Positions 34,011 to 46,222 of a stretch of DNA of 64,000 nt are shown piece by piece. Positions within the stretch are counted from its first letter, which is position 1; each line of letters opens with the position of its first letter. Under the pieces are notes generated by a model, which was not told where the DNA came from, did not search any database, and worked only from the letters and a program-made list of their open reading frames with translations. A program made the translations under genes and the position numbers. The DNA comes from Cervus elaphus (Eukaryota > Chordata > Mammalia > Artiodactyla > Cervidae): assembly GCF_910594005.1 (NCBI RefSeq), contig NC_057815.1, positions 62,572,052 to 62,636,051 on the forward strand. The letters run 5' to 3'.

Positions 34011-34097
34011 CTTATCTCAAGTAATTTTTGTAACAAGCTGGATACACATACACACACACCAAAAAATCCACAAAACCCTCATAAATATATGCATATG

Positions 34098-34254
34098 TGG
34101 GGCTTCCCTGGTGACTCAGATGGTAAAGAATCTGCCTTCAAGGCAAGAGACCCAGGTTTGATTCCAGGGTAGGGAAAATCCCCTGGAGGAGGAAATGGCT
34201 GCCCAGTCCAGCATTCTTGCTTGGAGAATTCTATGGACAGAGGAACCTGGCAGA
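34098..34254 (+). repeat. Bov-tA SINE, 3' truncated
   Basis: The head and body are normal but the copy stops at 'ggaacctggcag', where the palindrome begins. Confidence 0.87.
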
Positions 34255-34308
34255 AGAAGGTAGGAAAGAAGGTTGATTCAGCTGAATCAACCTTCTTTCC
34301 TACCTTCT
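34255..34308. repeat. 54-bp perfect palindrome without spacer
   Basis: The left arm, 34255-34281, is the exact reverse complement of the right arm, 34282-34308 (27 bp each, centre CAG|CTG). The match stops immediately outside. Either a foldback formed when the SINE end was broken, or a cloning/assembly artefact. Confidence 0.95.
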
Positions 34309-36500
34309 CAGGGACTTTGTTCCATCAGTTATCCCTTCTCTTATTTATCAGTAGTTAGTCCTGATTTCCTGAATCATTATTATTTATGAACATTCATATA
34401 TTTTTAGTCTTTAAAGCAACAAGAAGCTTAACAGCTACAGTAAAATTTCTTATTCACCTAGCCTGTCTCACTACTTTCTGCTCTGTCTCTCTCCTTTTTT
34501 TCAAAGTCACACTTTTCATTAGATGCTTCTTTTGACTTTGATGCCTTTACCCTCCACTGGTTCTTCTCTTGCCCCTGACCTTTCTTTCTAGTCCTCATGA
34601 AGGGCTCCTCTGTCCCTGAAGGAGGATTTGGTGTTGGTACTTTCTATGGTTGTCTCTATGCTCCCCTTGCTCTTCAATCTCCCTGGCCAATTTTGTCACC
34701 TGCCTTAGCTTCATTTACTCCGCTTGTGATAAGAAATCCCAGATCTATAGCTGCCATTTAAATTGCTTTCCAGGCTCCAGATCTAATTATTCGAAGACCT
34801 CCCAACTGGTATCCTGGTCTTTAGTCCTTCTAGTCTCTAAACCAGTCTCCATAAATAAATTATATTTCCTAAAGATAATTTTGAGTACTCTGCTTAATTG
34901 ATCACTGATAATAATTTCCCATTGCCTAACAGAATCATGGTCTTTGCTTTCTCCACTGATGCTAGTCAAGATGCATGTCTCTGAAGTGCCTCTTTTTTCT
35001 TGGTGGTCTTTTATACATTCCACTCCCTCTATCTACATCCTCTCCTTTAATCTAGCCAGTTTAAATATCTCATTCCAGAAGACTTTTCTCATTTCCCAAG
35101 ACTGTGTAATGTACTTCCTCTGTACTCCTGTATTCCCCTGTAGTTATGGATTTCTCTCTATAGGATTTATCACACTGAAACTTTTTCAGCCTCAATATAT
35201 TATCAGCTCCCTAAGGGTCAGGGCTGTATCTTATTCACTGATGTCTGGGACAGAGTTGACATGTAGTGAATGTTAAAGGAAAACAAGAGAATATGTAAGT
35301 TTCCACCCACTCAGCCATGGAAGTTCACACTGTGAAGGACACAAGCAAATATTGTAAAAATCATGGATTTATAATCATAGATCTTCTGTGCTCACATTCT
35401 TTCCTTGTCTGTAGTGAGCATTACTCATTGTGCTCGTTCTTTCTACAGCATCATTCCACATGCTCATCCTCTACTACATGCGCCCACCTTTGTCAGTCAC
35501 ATCAGCACTTGCACAAAATTTTCATCTCTCATTTCAGTTCCCCTTCTAACAAGCAGACTCTGTTCACATTATCTCTCTATCATTCAATTATGTGATTTCT
35601 GTTTCCTTCCAATCCAGGTACCTATTGCTGTTGCCACATCCCCAAACCAAGCAAACCAGAGCAACTCCAAGCGCTCTGCTTAAAGTTGTCTCTCTAGCAA
35701 CCTCTGTTTTCAGAACTTTTACTTTTAAAATAGCTGATTTCCATTTCCTTGCCCACTGATTCCTGCTTCCCTTATATATCAATGAATTTTTCACTACCTG
35801 TTTTTGAATCCTTTATCTGACTGCTCTGTCCAGGAAATTGTCCTTTTTAAGTGATCCCACAAATGCAGCAAAATAAATTTTTGTTTTTCCTTAATGTCTG
35901 AGGATAGAACCTCTATATCATTTATGATTCTTGCATCATCCTCAGGAACCAAGGATCACTTAGTCATCTACCTCTCTATCCTTACCTAGAAAGTGACCTT
36001 CCAAACTGCCCTTCTCTCTTCTGACTTTCCAGGAAAACACAATTCACTCCAGTTACCCTAGACATTTTTTTCCCATCAGCCCTCTACTCCTCCTTGAACA
36101 CTGCCACAGAACTTTCCACTTACCTGGTTCCTATTCTGCTTCCATTCCTTCATATAATAGCCTTCTCTCCATCCTGAAATATCTAATCCAAACTTACTTT
36201 CCCAGTGCCACCTTCTCAGACTCACAGTTGCTTCAGTATTTCATATACAACTTAGGCTTCCTTAATATATAGAATTGAATCTCACACTTTGCCTCATGTG
36301 GTGTTTATTCCCTCGTCTCCTTTGGGAGCACAGATTCTCCTCCCTTTGTGTCATTCCTTTCCTCAGCTCCAACTTTATCCTGTATACCATTTGGACCAAC
36401 ATGCCTCTGTTCAACATGAGGATCTAAGGCACATAGGAATATGGCATAGAGCCAGATGGAAGAGAGCCATTGACAGATAATCTGGGCATCTAAAAGGAGG
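34309..36500. repeat. L2/MIR-type ancient repeat field
   Basis: Pyrimidine-rich sequence with L2 3'-end phrases ('cagctccctaagggtcaggg', 'cccattgcctaacagaatc', 'tttctctctataggatttat'). Several decayed pieces; boundaries uncertain. The open frames here have no domain. Confidence 0.5.
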
Positions 36501-36804
36501 TGGTCAACACCAGCTCTGAGGCTCTTAGCCTGAATGTTTCATTCAACTTGTTTTTGTATTACCCATTCCAATACTAGATCTCTTTTAATACTACCCCTTC
36601 TCTCTCTCTTTCCATTGTCCTTTCTAAAGCATTTCCTCTTAGGCTTCTTTTATTCATCACCTTTCTGTTTTCAAATCCATGTTTATACTTCATCCTGGTT
36701 GCTTTCTCATCACTCCTTCACTGTATCTAAAAATCTAGTATATTCATATGTCATCCTAAAAGAAAGGGTATATAGTGATTGCTCACTCAAAAATCTGACA
36801 AAGG
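36501..36804. other. Unassigned, pyrimidine-rich
   Basis: The open frame 36534-36959 runs into a SINE and shows no protein family. Confidence 0.3.
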
Positions 36805-36925
36805 GGAATTACCTGGCAATCCAGTGGTTGAGACGCTGTGCTTCCACTTCAGGGGACCAGGTGTGTTTGATCTCTGGTCAGGGAACTAGAATGTGGCCAA
36901 AATTAAAATTTTTTTTAAATGTATA
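36805..36925 (+). repeat. CHR-type SINE, short form
   Basis: 'gaattacctggcaatccag' to 'ggtcagggaactagaatg', ending in an A/T-rich tail. Confidence 0.75.
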
Positions 36926-37764
36926 TTGTGTGACTTTTAAAAAATCTAACAAGGCTTGACCCTTTCTTTGAGTTAGCATTTTAAACCAAGAGAGGAAGGA
37001 ATCGTGCCCTCTTACCATGAGAAGCTATCAGTAATTACAATAAAACAGTGGAGGCACCATGCTATGGGAGTCAGAGGCTAAAAGAATAATTCTGCCTGGT
37101 ATTTCTAAGAGGGGCTTCACAGAGTGTCAAATTGCAGTTTGAACTGTAAAGGATGCATGTGTGGGTACACTTGTGTGTGGGGGGCATGTGTATGAGGTTA
37201 CTGTGGGTGCTGCTTGAGACAAGGAAGGTGAAAAGACTTTCCAAATGAAATAGTACTTCAGTGAATTTGGACAGAACAGTAAGAGTGGAATTAGAATACT
37301 AGAAATAAAACAGAGATAGCAGAGACTAGCATTCAGGAGATAGGAAATAGTATTAATCTGTCTTAGGATCTTCCAAATTTAGAATGACTCCTCTTTTGGA
37401 GACAAGATTTACTTAATTTTATTTGTCAATTGAGATAAAATTCCCTTGTTAAAATATACAATTCAGTGTCTTTTAGTATACTCACTAGGTTTGTTGAATC
37501 ATGGCCCCTATTCCCAGAATATTTCCTATACCCTGCAAATAATTGACATGCCTGAGAGTAGTCAGCTCAGACCTTATTCCTGTCAGTTCCTGGAAACGCT
37601 AATTTGTTTTTGATAGGTTTACCTATTCTGGAAATTTTATAGAACAAAGAGTCCTGTAATTTACGATAAAGATATTATTAACATCTTACGTTAGTATGAC
37701 ACATTTGTTATAATCAATGAGCCAATATTGATGCATTAGTATTAATTAAGGTAAATATGTGGTG
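36926..37764. other. Unassigned intergenic sequence
   Basis: 37430-37560 may be an old L1 piece; otherwise nothing recognised. Confidence 0.3.
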
Positions 37765-37960
37765 AGAGTGAAAGTTGCTCAGCCATGTCCAACTCTTTGC
37801 GGCCCCATGGACTATACAGTCCATGGAATTCTCCAGACCAGAATACTGGAGTCGGTAGCCTTTCCCTTCTCCAGGGGATCTTCTCAACTAAGATATCAAA
37901 CCCAAGTCTTCTGCATTACAGACGGATTCTTTACCAGTTAGGCCACCAGGGAAGCCCTTA
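37765..37960 (-). repeat. Bov-tA SINE
   Basis: Reverse copy, tail 'gtgaaagttgctcagccatg', head 'ggccaccagggaagccc'. Confidence 0.88.
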
Positions 37961-40019
37961 AAAATATGTTAACCAAAGTCAATTTCTGATATAATTTGTA
38001 TCAGAAATATATATTCTGTTTATAGTGTATTTGCAGTAGAAATATTGGTATGTATTCTTTAAGATTATTTATATAGATACATTTATAGAATTTCAATAAT
38101 AGACTATATAATTTATACATTCATATATATCCTTTTTTATATACAACAGCTTATAGTAATTAACATCTTTTGAGCATTTAATATATGTTTTGTAAGTTCA
38201 GGAAATAACTCATGTTTTTTGGGATGAGCTGCATCTTAATATTACTTATTTTGATATAGCATTCTAGAATGGCATATATCTGCTGCACTTACAACAATCA
38301 CTTTATAATTAAGAGTATTTGTTCCAAAGAATTATAATCTTGTTGGTTTAATAAAGAGGACAGTCAATAGTAAAGATAGTTTCTATTTCTGTGACCCACT
38401 GTTTCTTCAGGACATCTTGTCAAATTGTCTCTGTCAAGAACTGTAAGTGTCTGAAATTGTACTCTACTTGCAAGACAGCAAGTTAGTCTGTCACAGTTTT
38501 GAGGCTGGTAAAAAACACAAAATTTCTGGGTCAGAGACAGGACACTTTAGTCCATACAGAAATGACAGATTTCTGTAGTTTTTACCCAATGTTCTTTTTT
38601 GTTGTTGTTCCAGAATTTCACCCAGGAAACCTCATTACATGTCTCCTGAGACTCTTTTTGGATGCAACAGTTTAGTTCATAAATGTTTTGTCTTTTACTA
38701 TTTTAATTTTATTTTAAAAAATAGCTCTTTTGTGTATATGTTATATGCTTTTATTTTAAAATGTTATATTTTTTACATTGTTAAAATGGATGAATTTGTT
38801 GTCACTGTGTGCTCAGTTTGATTTTTCGCCGTGAAATATCAACTGTGACATGTTGAAATGAGAGAAAGACAGTTTCATGTAAGGAACTGAGAGATCTTCA
38901 TGAACTCACTCACTCACACAGCCAGAATCAAAAGAATAGGTATTTTTTAGGGAAGCAGAATTTTATTTTAGCCTTTAAAAAAAATCTATCTTAATTGATA
39001 CACCAAGCTAACAAGCATGTAGCCACTCTGTTCTGTTTCTCCTTTTAATATTCTGGACTTGATATTTATACCTTTGCATTTATAGTAAAATGCAAAGAAT
39101 AGTTAGCAATACAAAACTACAGTGTATTTCAGCCTTTTCTGCAATATGTAAAGTGTGGTCTGCATTATATATCCATTACACTGTTATAAAATACAATTCA
39201 AGTATGAAAGATATCTGTATGACAATGGGATCTATGATAGTTCTTTTTTGTTTGTTTGTTTGCAAAACATTAACATAATAAAATGAAAGTATAGTAAGTG
39301 AGAAAAAAGGATGTCAAGAGTGTTTAGGTTTCTACCATAAGTAGCTGGATGTTAATAATACATCTCCAGCCATGTGGTAGGCATATAATAAACAGACAGT
39401 GAGCTAAGGGAGTGGTTTGTGTAATAAAAGTTTACCTCATCTTGCTCAGAAGTCACTGAGTGTTTTCAGTCCAAAAAATATCTCATTACAGTAACATGTA
39501 GAGACCAGAAAGGCTCATTCAGTGAAACAGAAGATGATGCAATGATCCAGAAAGACCCTCACTTGATGGAGGAGTTGGGGCTGAGAAACCAAATGAATCA
39601 GAATTTGGAGGACTTTGAAAGACTGACAGTCACATCTGTCCTGCAACCATATCTTCTGGAACTAACTAGCCTCCCTAACCAATCAACTGTCTTTTCTCCA
39701 ACAGTTGCTAAAAGCATCTTCTGGGACCTAGAATTTGCAATGTCATCATCACACTGTTCTTCTGATTCAGATCCAGGTGCCTACCTACTTTAATTCATTA
39801 TTCTTTCAAAAAGTGTTTTTTGATTGTCTATAAATGGCTGGTCTACACAAGCCATACCTTGAAGAATTCTAGCACTTTTTGGTTTCTCGCCTCTATCTAA
39901 AACTCAGAGGGTGGGACAAATTGAGAGAGTAGTACTGAAACACGTGCATTACTGTGTGTAGTGTAGACAGCTAGTGGGAAGTTGCTTTATTACATAGGGA
40001 GCTCACTCCAGTGCTCTGT
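37961..40019. other. AT-rich intergenic region, unassigned
   Basis: No gene. The frame 39542-39793 (83 residues) lacks any known motif. Confidence 0.35.
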
Positions 40020-40395
40020 GACAACCTATCAGGTAGGATGAGGGGTAGGTGGGAGAGGGATTCAGGAGGGAGGGGATATGTGTATACTTATGGCTGATTG
40101 GGCTTCCCTTGTAGCTCAGTAGGTAAAGAATCTGCCTGCAGTGCAGGAGACCCGGGTTTGATCTCTGGGTCGGGAAGATCCCCTGGAGAAGGAAATGGCA
40201 ACCCACTGCAGTATCCTTGCCTGGAAAATCTCATGGACACAGGAGCGTGGTGGGCTGCAGTTCATGGGGTCGCAAAGAGTCGGGCACGACTGAGCGACTA
40301 ACGCTTAACACTTATGGCTGATTCACATTGTTGAACGGCAGAAACCAACATAACATTGTAAAGCAAATATCTTCCAATTAAAAATAAACTTAAAA
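40020..40395 (+). repeat. L1-type 3' end interrupted by a SINE
   Basis: The left part (G-rich, ending 'cttatggctgatt') and the right part ('cacattgttgaacggcag' to 'ttaaaaataaac') form one ruminant L1-type 3' end. Confidence 0.6.
40087..40323 (+). repeat. Bov-tA SINE with 14-bp target-site duplication
   Basis: acttatggctgatt at 40086-40099 repeats at 40310-40323 (coordinates within one base) around a full SINE with an intact 'gagcgactaacgc' end. Confidence 0.9.
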
Positions 40396-42557
40396 GAAAA
40401 CCTAGATCCATGTCCTATGAGTGTATGCTATCATTTATAGACTACAAAAATGATAGACAATTAAATACTAATAGTACTGACTTGGAACTGAAGTCGTGGA
40501 AATCCCCCTAGGTTTAGAGCCCTCATTTTTCAGAGTCCCCCCATCCCCTGAGAAAATCAACGTGAGGTAAAAGTTATGCCAACCATATGTTTGTCTTTCC
40601 TGGCTGGAATTAAATTTGTTTCTCCCCATGCTTCATCTTCTGATCTGGATACCCTTCCTATCTTTCTTTTTATATGTCCTCCTCAATTGTTCTATGTTCT
40701 TCCCTGCATCTTGCTGTTCTTATCCTTGGAGCTCTCCGTGACAACCTCTCTCCTGACTTTCTAACCCAGGACTAACCTCAAAATCAGGTGCCTGTGAGTG
40801 TTATATGAGTGTGGTAATGGTGGTACAAGTCTTGGGGAGGTAGGCTGGGAAAGATTCAGATGGTATAAAAGGTCCTGTGGTAGACAGTAGTGGGTGGCCC
40901 CTCAAAGATATGCACATTCTAGCTCTGGAAACTGTGCATGTATTATTTACAAGTCAAAGATTTATGCTTGATGATCAGTAGACTTAAAAATGGGGGGATT
41001 ATACTGGATTATCTAATGCAATGCAATTGCAATGGTTTTTATAAATGGAGAAGAAGATAGAAAAGTTTGTAATCAGAGAGAAATATGTGACTACAAAGGT
41101 CAGAAGTCAGAATAGTGACTTCTGTGTAAAAGACTAAATCCTCTCTGTGTGTATACACACACACCCCTTTCGGTCCAAATGAAAGGTTTCACGTAAAAAA
41201 GTCAGAAAAAAATAAGTAAACAATGGCAGACTTAAAATATCAATTTTAATACTGAGACTGTATGAATGGTTATTCTATGTGAAACCTTACCTCCTTCCCG
41301 TCTGAATAGACACATGCAGACAGAAAATGTGTCCTTAAGAAAAGGTTTCAATCATTAATGAAGGGTGACTACATGTCTAGGAAAGATGATCTAGGAAAAT
41401 AAATAAGAAAATAATACATAGATTTAACTACTTGATTGTTTGGTAAAATAATCAATAGCTGTGATTATATAAGCAGGGAAGTAGATTGTATGGTTCCACT
41501 ATACTAGAGAAGGTTTCTTGGAATCATTGGCACTTATAAGGATCAGGAGCAATAAGCAGACAAGATTGCATTTCTGGAAAACATAGAAATATATGTGATT
41601 AAATGTAGGAAAAATATGAGAGGGCCTATATGAATACCTTTTAAGGAATAGTGTCTTGAAAATTTCATATTTTCAAAAGAGAAATCTGACAGCATAAGGG
41701 GATGAAGGGACTTGTAAGACATTGGAAGAATTGGAATTCTTATTCTGTGGTTCTAATTAGTGATGAAGATGACTTGAGAAGGAGGAAAAGAAATGGAATA
41801 GCCAGACCAAACAGGAATTTCAAAAAAGGATCATGTGAGCCAGCAAATGAGATATAGAGACTGAAGGAAAATGAAGAGTTAGAGCCAATCCTCAGATTAC
41901 TGTGTTCCAGCAGTTGGGGAATGATATAATTTTAAAGTGCAGTAGCTGGTCAGGAATTGGCAGAAAATAATGAGTCTTGGAGAACTGATGAGTTGACAGG
42001 ATATTTAGATGAATATTTTCTTCTAGCTATTGAAGTGGTTGGAGTAACTAGAAAGTAAAAGATTGGCTCATCAAAAATCTAATGATACATTGGCACTACA
42101 AATGTAGATTTGCTAATTCACACCTAGTTCCTATTATTTCTTTGGCTACAAACTTCAGAGAAGATATTACTTAGACTCATGGAGGTAAGACATTTGATAT
42201 TTACATCCTTGAGATATCTCAGACTGGTTTACTTTGTAAGAGCAAGCTAATCTTGAAATTTTAGTTAACATCCAAGGGCCAATGTCATAGGTCTATTGGA
42301 GCATTGTTCCACTATGCAACAACGCAATTGGTAATGTCCATAGATGGGGGATCATTGGTTTAATTGGGATCTCATGGCATTTTGGTAAATGATGTAGTGG
42401 TTGTGACAAGAAGTAGGTTACATTTTCCCTAGTGCTTGTTAGATAATAGGAAAGTAGGGATCCTAGTTGTAGAAAAGACTTGAAAGGAATTTGTTTCATT
42501 GACGGTTGGTCCCAGGGATCAAATGTGATATTTTGTTCTCAGGGAATGACAATCCAC
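40396..42557. other. Unassigned region upstream of the OR52H1-like pseudogene
   Basis: AT-rich, no repeat or gene identified with confidence. Confidence 0.35.
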
Positions 42558-43587
42558 ATGATGGCCACTTTGAATTTGACCAATTTTAATCCAGACTCCT
42601 TCATTTTGGTAGGGATCCCGGACTGGAGCAGTTCCACGTCTTGATTGGAATTCCTTTCTTCTCCATCTACCTCATGGCCCTGGTAGGCAATGGCATTCTT
42701 CTTTACCTCATCACTATGGACCAGAGTCTCCATGAACCCATGTTCTTCTTTCTCTCAATGCTGGCCTCTGGAGACCTCATATTATTTACTATAAGTGTCC
42801 CCACAACACTTGGCATATTCTGGTTAAAAGCTCAGGAAATCACATTTTCTGGCTTCCTCACTCAGTTATCCTTTCTTCACTTTAGCTTTTTTCTGAACTC
42901 AGCCATCTTGTTGGGCATGGCTTTTGATTGTTACATGGTCATTTGATACCCTTTGAGATATGCTAGTGTCTTAACGGCGGAGCCTGGTGGGCTGCCGACT
43001 ATGGGGTCACACAGAGTCAGACACGACTGAAGCGACTTAGCAGTAGCAGCAGCAGTGTCTTGACACCCAAGATGATTGTTAAGATCATGGTGGGAATTGT
43101 GAGTTGAAGCTTTACTGTTATTTTGCCTGTTGTTTTTCTGGTGATGCATTTGCCATTCCGCAGGACACGTATCAACCCTCATACATACTGTGAGCATATA
43201 GGGGTGGCCCGACTTGCCTGTGCTGACATCTCCATCAATATCTGCTATGGCTTTGCTGTGCCTGTGATGACTATTATCTCAGACATGATCCTCATTGGCA
43301 TCTCCTACACTCTCATTCTTCGTGCTGTTTTCCACCTTCCATCCAGAGATGCCCTCCAGAAAGCCCTCTGTACTTGTGGTTCTCATGTTGGCATCATCCT
43401 CATGTTCTACACACCAGCCATGTTCTCTGGCCTCACTCATTGCTTTGGCCACAGCATCTCTCACACATTTCACATCATGTTTGCCAGTCTCTATGTAGCA
43501 ATTCTACATGCACTCAAACCCGTATTCAAAACAAAGCAGATCAGGGACAAGGTCATCCTTCTATTTTACCCTAAAGGGATGCAGTGA
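42558..43587 (+). pseudogene. OR52H1P-like: OR52H1-like olfactory receptor pseudogene
   Basis: Class I receptor features run the whole length: FILVGIP near the start, LVGNGILLYL, SLHEPMFFFLSMLASGDL, HTYCEHIGVARLACADISIN, KALCTCGSHVGIILMFYTP and KTKQIRDKVILLF at the end. Defects: a one-base loss near 42619 after GIP shifts the frame; the DRY motif is DCY followed by a stop (TGA at 42945-42947); a SINE fragment splits the DRY/TM4 region; there is a TGA near 43103; and the NPxxY segment has lost about three residues (KPVFKTKQ). Similarity to human OR52H1 is strongest. It is on the opposite strand to OR52B6, which fits the human arrangement. Confidence 0.88.
42973..43053 (+). repeat. SINE 3' fragment inserted in the OR52H1-like pseudogene
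   Basis: About 81 bp of Bov-tA 3' sequence ('ggagcctggtgggctgcc', 'gactgaagcgacttagcag') ending in (AGC)n. The 8-mer agtgtctt flanks it at 42965-42972 and 43054-43061. Removing the insert and one copy restores the receptor reading around LRYASVLTPK. Confidence 0.88.
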
Positions 43588-44242
43588 CCTGGGGATAAGA
43601 ACATGGAGAGAAAAATTGTGAGAAATCAAGTAATCATACTGATTTAAGAGAACTTTCTTTTGTAAATAAATAACTGGAAGCCTTCAATAATGGATCCAAT
43701 TCCTATGAATTTCAGGGCCTCAATTCTGCTGGAAAAAATTATTGGTAGAATTAGAGGGGGAGAGGGGATTTTTCAAACTCCAAGAAAATGAGAGGCATCA
43801 GAAGAAACTATCCTAATTTTTTACAATGAAAAACATCAAAACACAAAATTTTGCTCTTGTTTATGTCCTTTGATCCTGTTTCAATTTCTTCTTTCTAAAA
43901 TAACAGAAAAATAGTACTTAAGTTATAGGCTTTTTGTAAGGTTAAATTTGTTTAGCATGAAATAAGCTTATGAATTCAATAACCATCTATATGCTGATAA
44001 TTCTCGAGTTCAAAACTCTACTTCAAATTCTTTCTGTCCCATGTAGCCAACTCTCTGATAACTCCTCTTGGCTATTCCACTGAACCTTCAAAATCAAAAT
44101 GAACCAGAATAATTTCCATCTTCTCTTTCTTTCCTTATGATCAACACAATCTCCTGAATTCTCTGTCTTATTAAGTGGTATAGAATTCAACCAGTTTCCC
44201 ATGTCAGTCTTTTCTCTTTTCATCATTCACTTAAAAAATTGT
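43588..44242. other. Downstream flank of the OR52H1-like pseudogene
   Basis: Nothing recognised. Confidence 0.3.
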
Positions 44243-44600
44243 TTGAAGTGAAGTGAAAGTTGCTCAGTCGTGTCCAGCTCTTTGTAACCCCATGGACTAT
44301 ACAGTCCATGGAATTCTCTAGGCCAGAATACTGGAGTGGGTAACTGTCCCCTTATTCAGGGGATTTTCCCAACCGAGATATTGAACCCAGGTCTCCTGAA
44401 TTGCAGGTGGATTCTTTACCAGCTGAGCCACCAGGGAAGTCCAAGAATACTGGAGTGGGGTAGGGGAATTCTTGGAAGTCCAAGAATACTGGATAGGGGT
44501 AGCCTATCCCTTTTCCAGCAGATCTTCCTGACCCAGTAATCAAACCAGAGTCTCCTACACTACAGGAGGATTCTTTACCAGCTGAGCTACCAGGGAAAAA
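44243..44600 (-). repeat. Bov-tA SINE plus second partial copy, reverse
   Basis: A complete reverse copy at 44246-44440 is followed by a locally duplicated block ('aagtccaagaatactgga' twice) and a second head part to 44598. Confidence 0.85.
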
Positions 44601-45140
44601 ATTATTTAAAAAATATTTACTATGTAGTATGTCTTCTGGGTATCCTAAATTTATTCATGTTTCACATTAAAAATAATCATAACCTTCTCTTTGCCCTGGA
44701 TTTTTCAGCAGCCTCTTTTAGAAATTTGCTACCTTTATTTATTTATTTTTCTCTCCCATTTATATTTTATTCAGAAACAATATTGGTCTTACTAAACTTC
44801 AACTAGATCATGTCAACCCTTTAGTTAATAATCATTTAACAGTTACTCATTTTGATTGGAAGAAAACCCAATACCCTAACATAACTTCAAAGCATTTGAT
44901 GACATCATTGGTACTAACCAGTTATTGCTGGGTGTCCAGTTCTCCCCTTTCTTTTCACTCCTTCTCTCACATGCCCTTTTTGCTACAACCACCCTGTACT
45001 TCTTTTGGTTTTTCAGACTATGTTCTCTTGTCCTTCTGGAACTTCACACATGCTATTTCCTCTGGAATCCAAATCTTAGTTTGAACTTGGGAATGAGAAT
45101 GAAGGGAAATGATTTTTCAATTCCTTTTTGTTGTTCTATT
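44601..45140. repeat. Probable L2 relic
   Basis: 'gatcatgtcaaccctttag' and 'cacacatgctatttcctct' are L2-like. Boundaries are vague. Confidence 0.4.
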
Positions 45141-45161
45141 TCATGCTTACTAGGATAGCTA

Positions 45162-45163
45162 TA

Positions 45164-45208
<45 letters not shown>
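45162..45208. repeat. (TG)n(TA)n compound microsatellite
   Basis: Runs of TG followed by TA repeats. Confidence 0.95.
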
Positions 45209-45244
45209 AAAATATAACACACAGTATACATATTTTTTTTAATT

Positions 45245-45950
45245 GGGAGGTAACAAGTGTTGGTGAGGATGTGAAGAAACTGGAACCTTCATATATTACT
45301 AGCTGAAATATAAAATGATGCAGCCTCTATGACAAAAACTTTGGTGGTTCCTCAAAGAGTTAAATATAGAATTATCAAATGACCCAGAAATCTTACTCCT
45401 AGGTATATATGAAAAAGAATTGAAAACAGGCACTCAAACCAAAACTGGTAAATGAATATTTATCATAGCATTATTTATAACAGCTGAAAAAGTGAAATGT
45501 GTATCAGGTTACTCAAATGTGTATCAACTGGTAAATGGACAAAGCAAATGTGTTAAATCTAAACAATGAAATACTTTTCCGCCATAAAAATGTGTTAAGT
45601 CCTGGCATGTAATGCAACATGGATGAACTTTGAAAACACTCTACTAAGTGAAAGAAGTCAGATACAAAGACTGACAAATTATATAAGTTCATTTATGTCA
45701 AAAGTCCAGAATAGGCAAGTCAAAACAGACGGAGAGTCAATTAGTAGGTGCCAGGTGATTGTGGGAAGGTGAAATAGAGAGAGAGTGTTTAGTGCATAGG
45801 GGGATCTTTTGAGGGGATGAATATGTCCTCGCATTAGATAGTGGTGATGCTGCCCAGCACTGTAAATGTACTAAAAACCACTAAGTTGTACACTGTAAAG
45901 TAGTGAATCTTATGTTTTGTGAATCTCAACTTCATAAAAAAATTAAATAA
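45245..45950 (+). repeat. L1 LINE 3' fragment
   Basis: 'ggtgaggatgtgaagaaact', 'catagcattatttataacag' and 'cactaagttgtacactgtaa' are L1 ORF2/3' UTR phrases. Decayed. Confidence 0.75.
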
Positions 45951-45999
45951 CGTGCTCAATATCATATAACTAATACATGATGAGTGTATAGCTTAATGG

Positions 46000-46222
46000 G
46001 GCTTCCTAGGTGGTGCTAGCGGTAAACCTGATTGCCAATGCAAGAGACGTGAGTTTGACCCCTGGGTAGGAAAGATCCCCTGGAGAAGGGCATGGAAACC
46101 CACTGCAGTATTCCTGCTTGGAGAATCCCATGGACAGGGGAACCTGGCGGGCTATGGTCCGTAGGGTCGCAAAGAGTTGGACATAACTGAAGCAGCTTAG
46201 CATGCAGGCACACACACACACA
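46000..46222 (+). repeat. Bov-tA SINE with (CA)n tail
   Basis: 'ggggcttcctaggtggtgc' to 'gaagcagcttagcatgcag' followed by (CA)n. Confidence 0.88.

Noticed and set aside
36534..36959. 141-codon plus-strand frame
   Set aside because: It runs from pyrimidine-rich DNA into a CHR SINE and has no recognisable motif.
39542..39793. 83-codon plus-strand frame
   Set aside because: Acidic and plausible in composition, but with no family match, no splice context and no neighbours supporting a gene.
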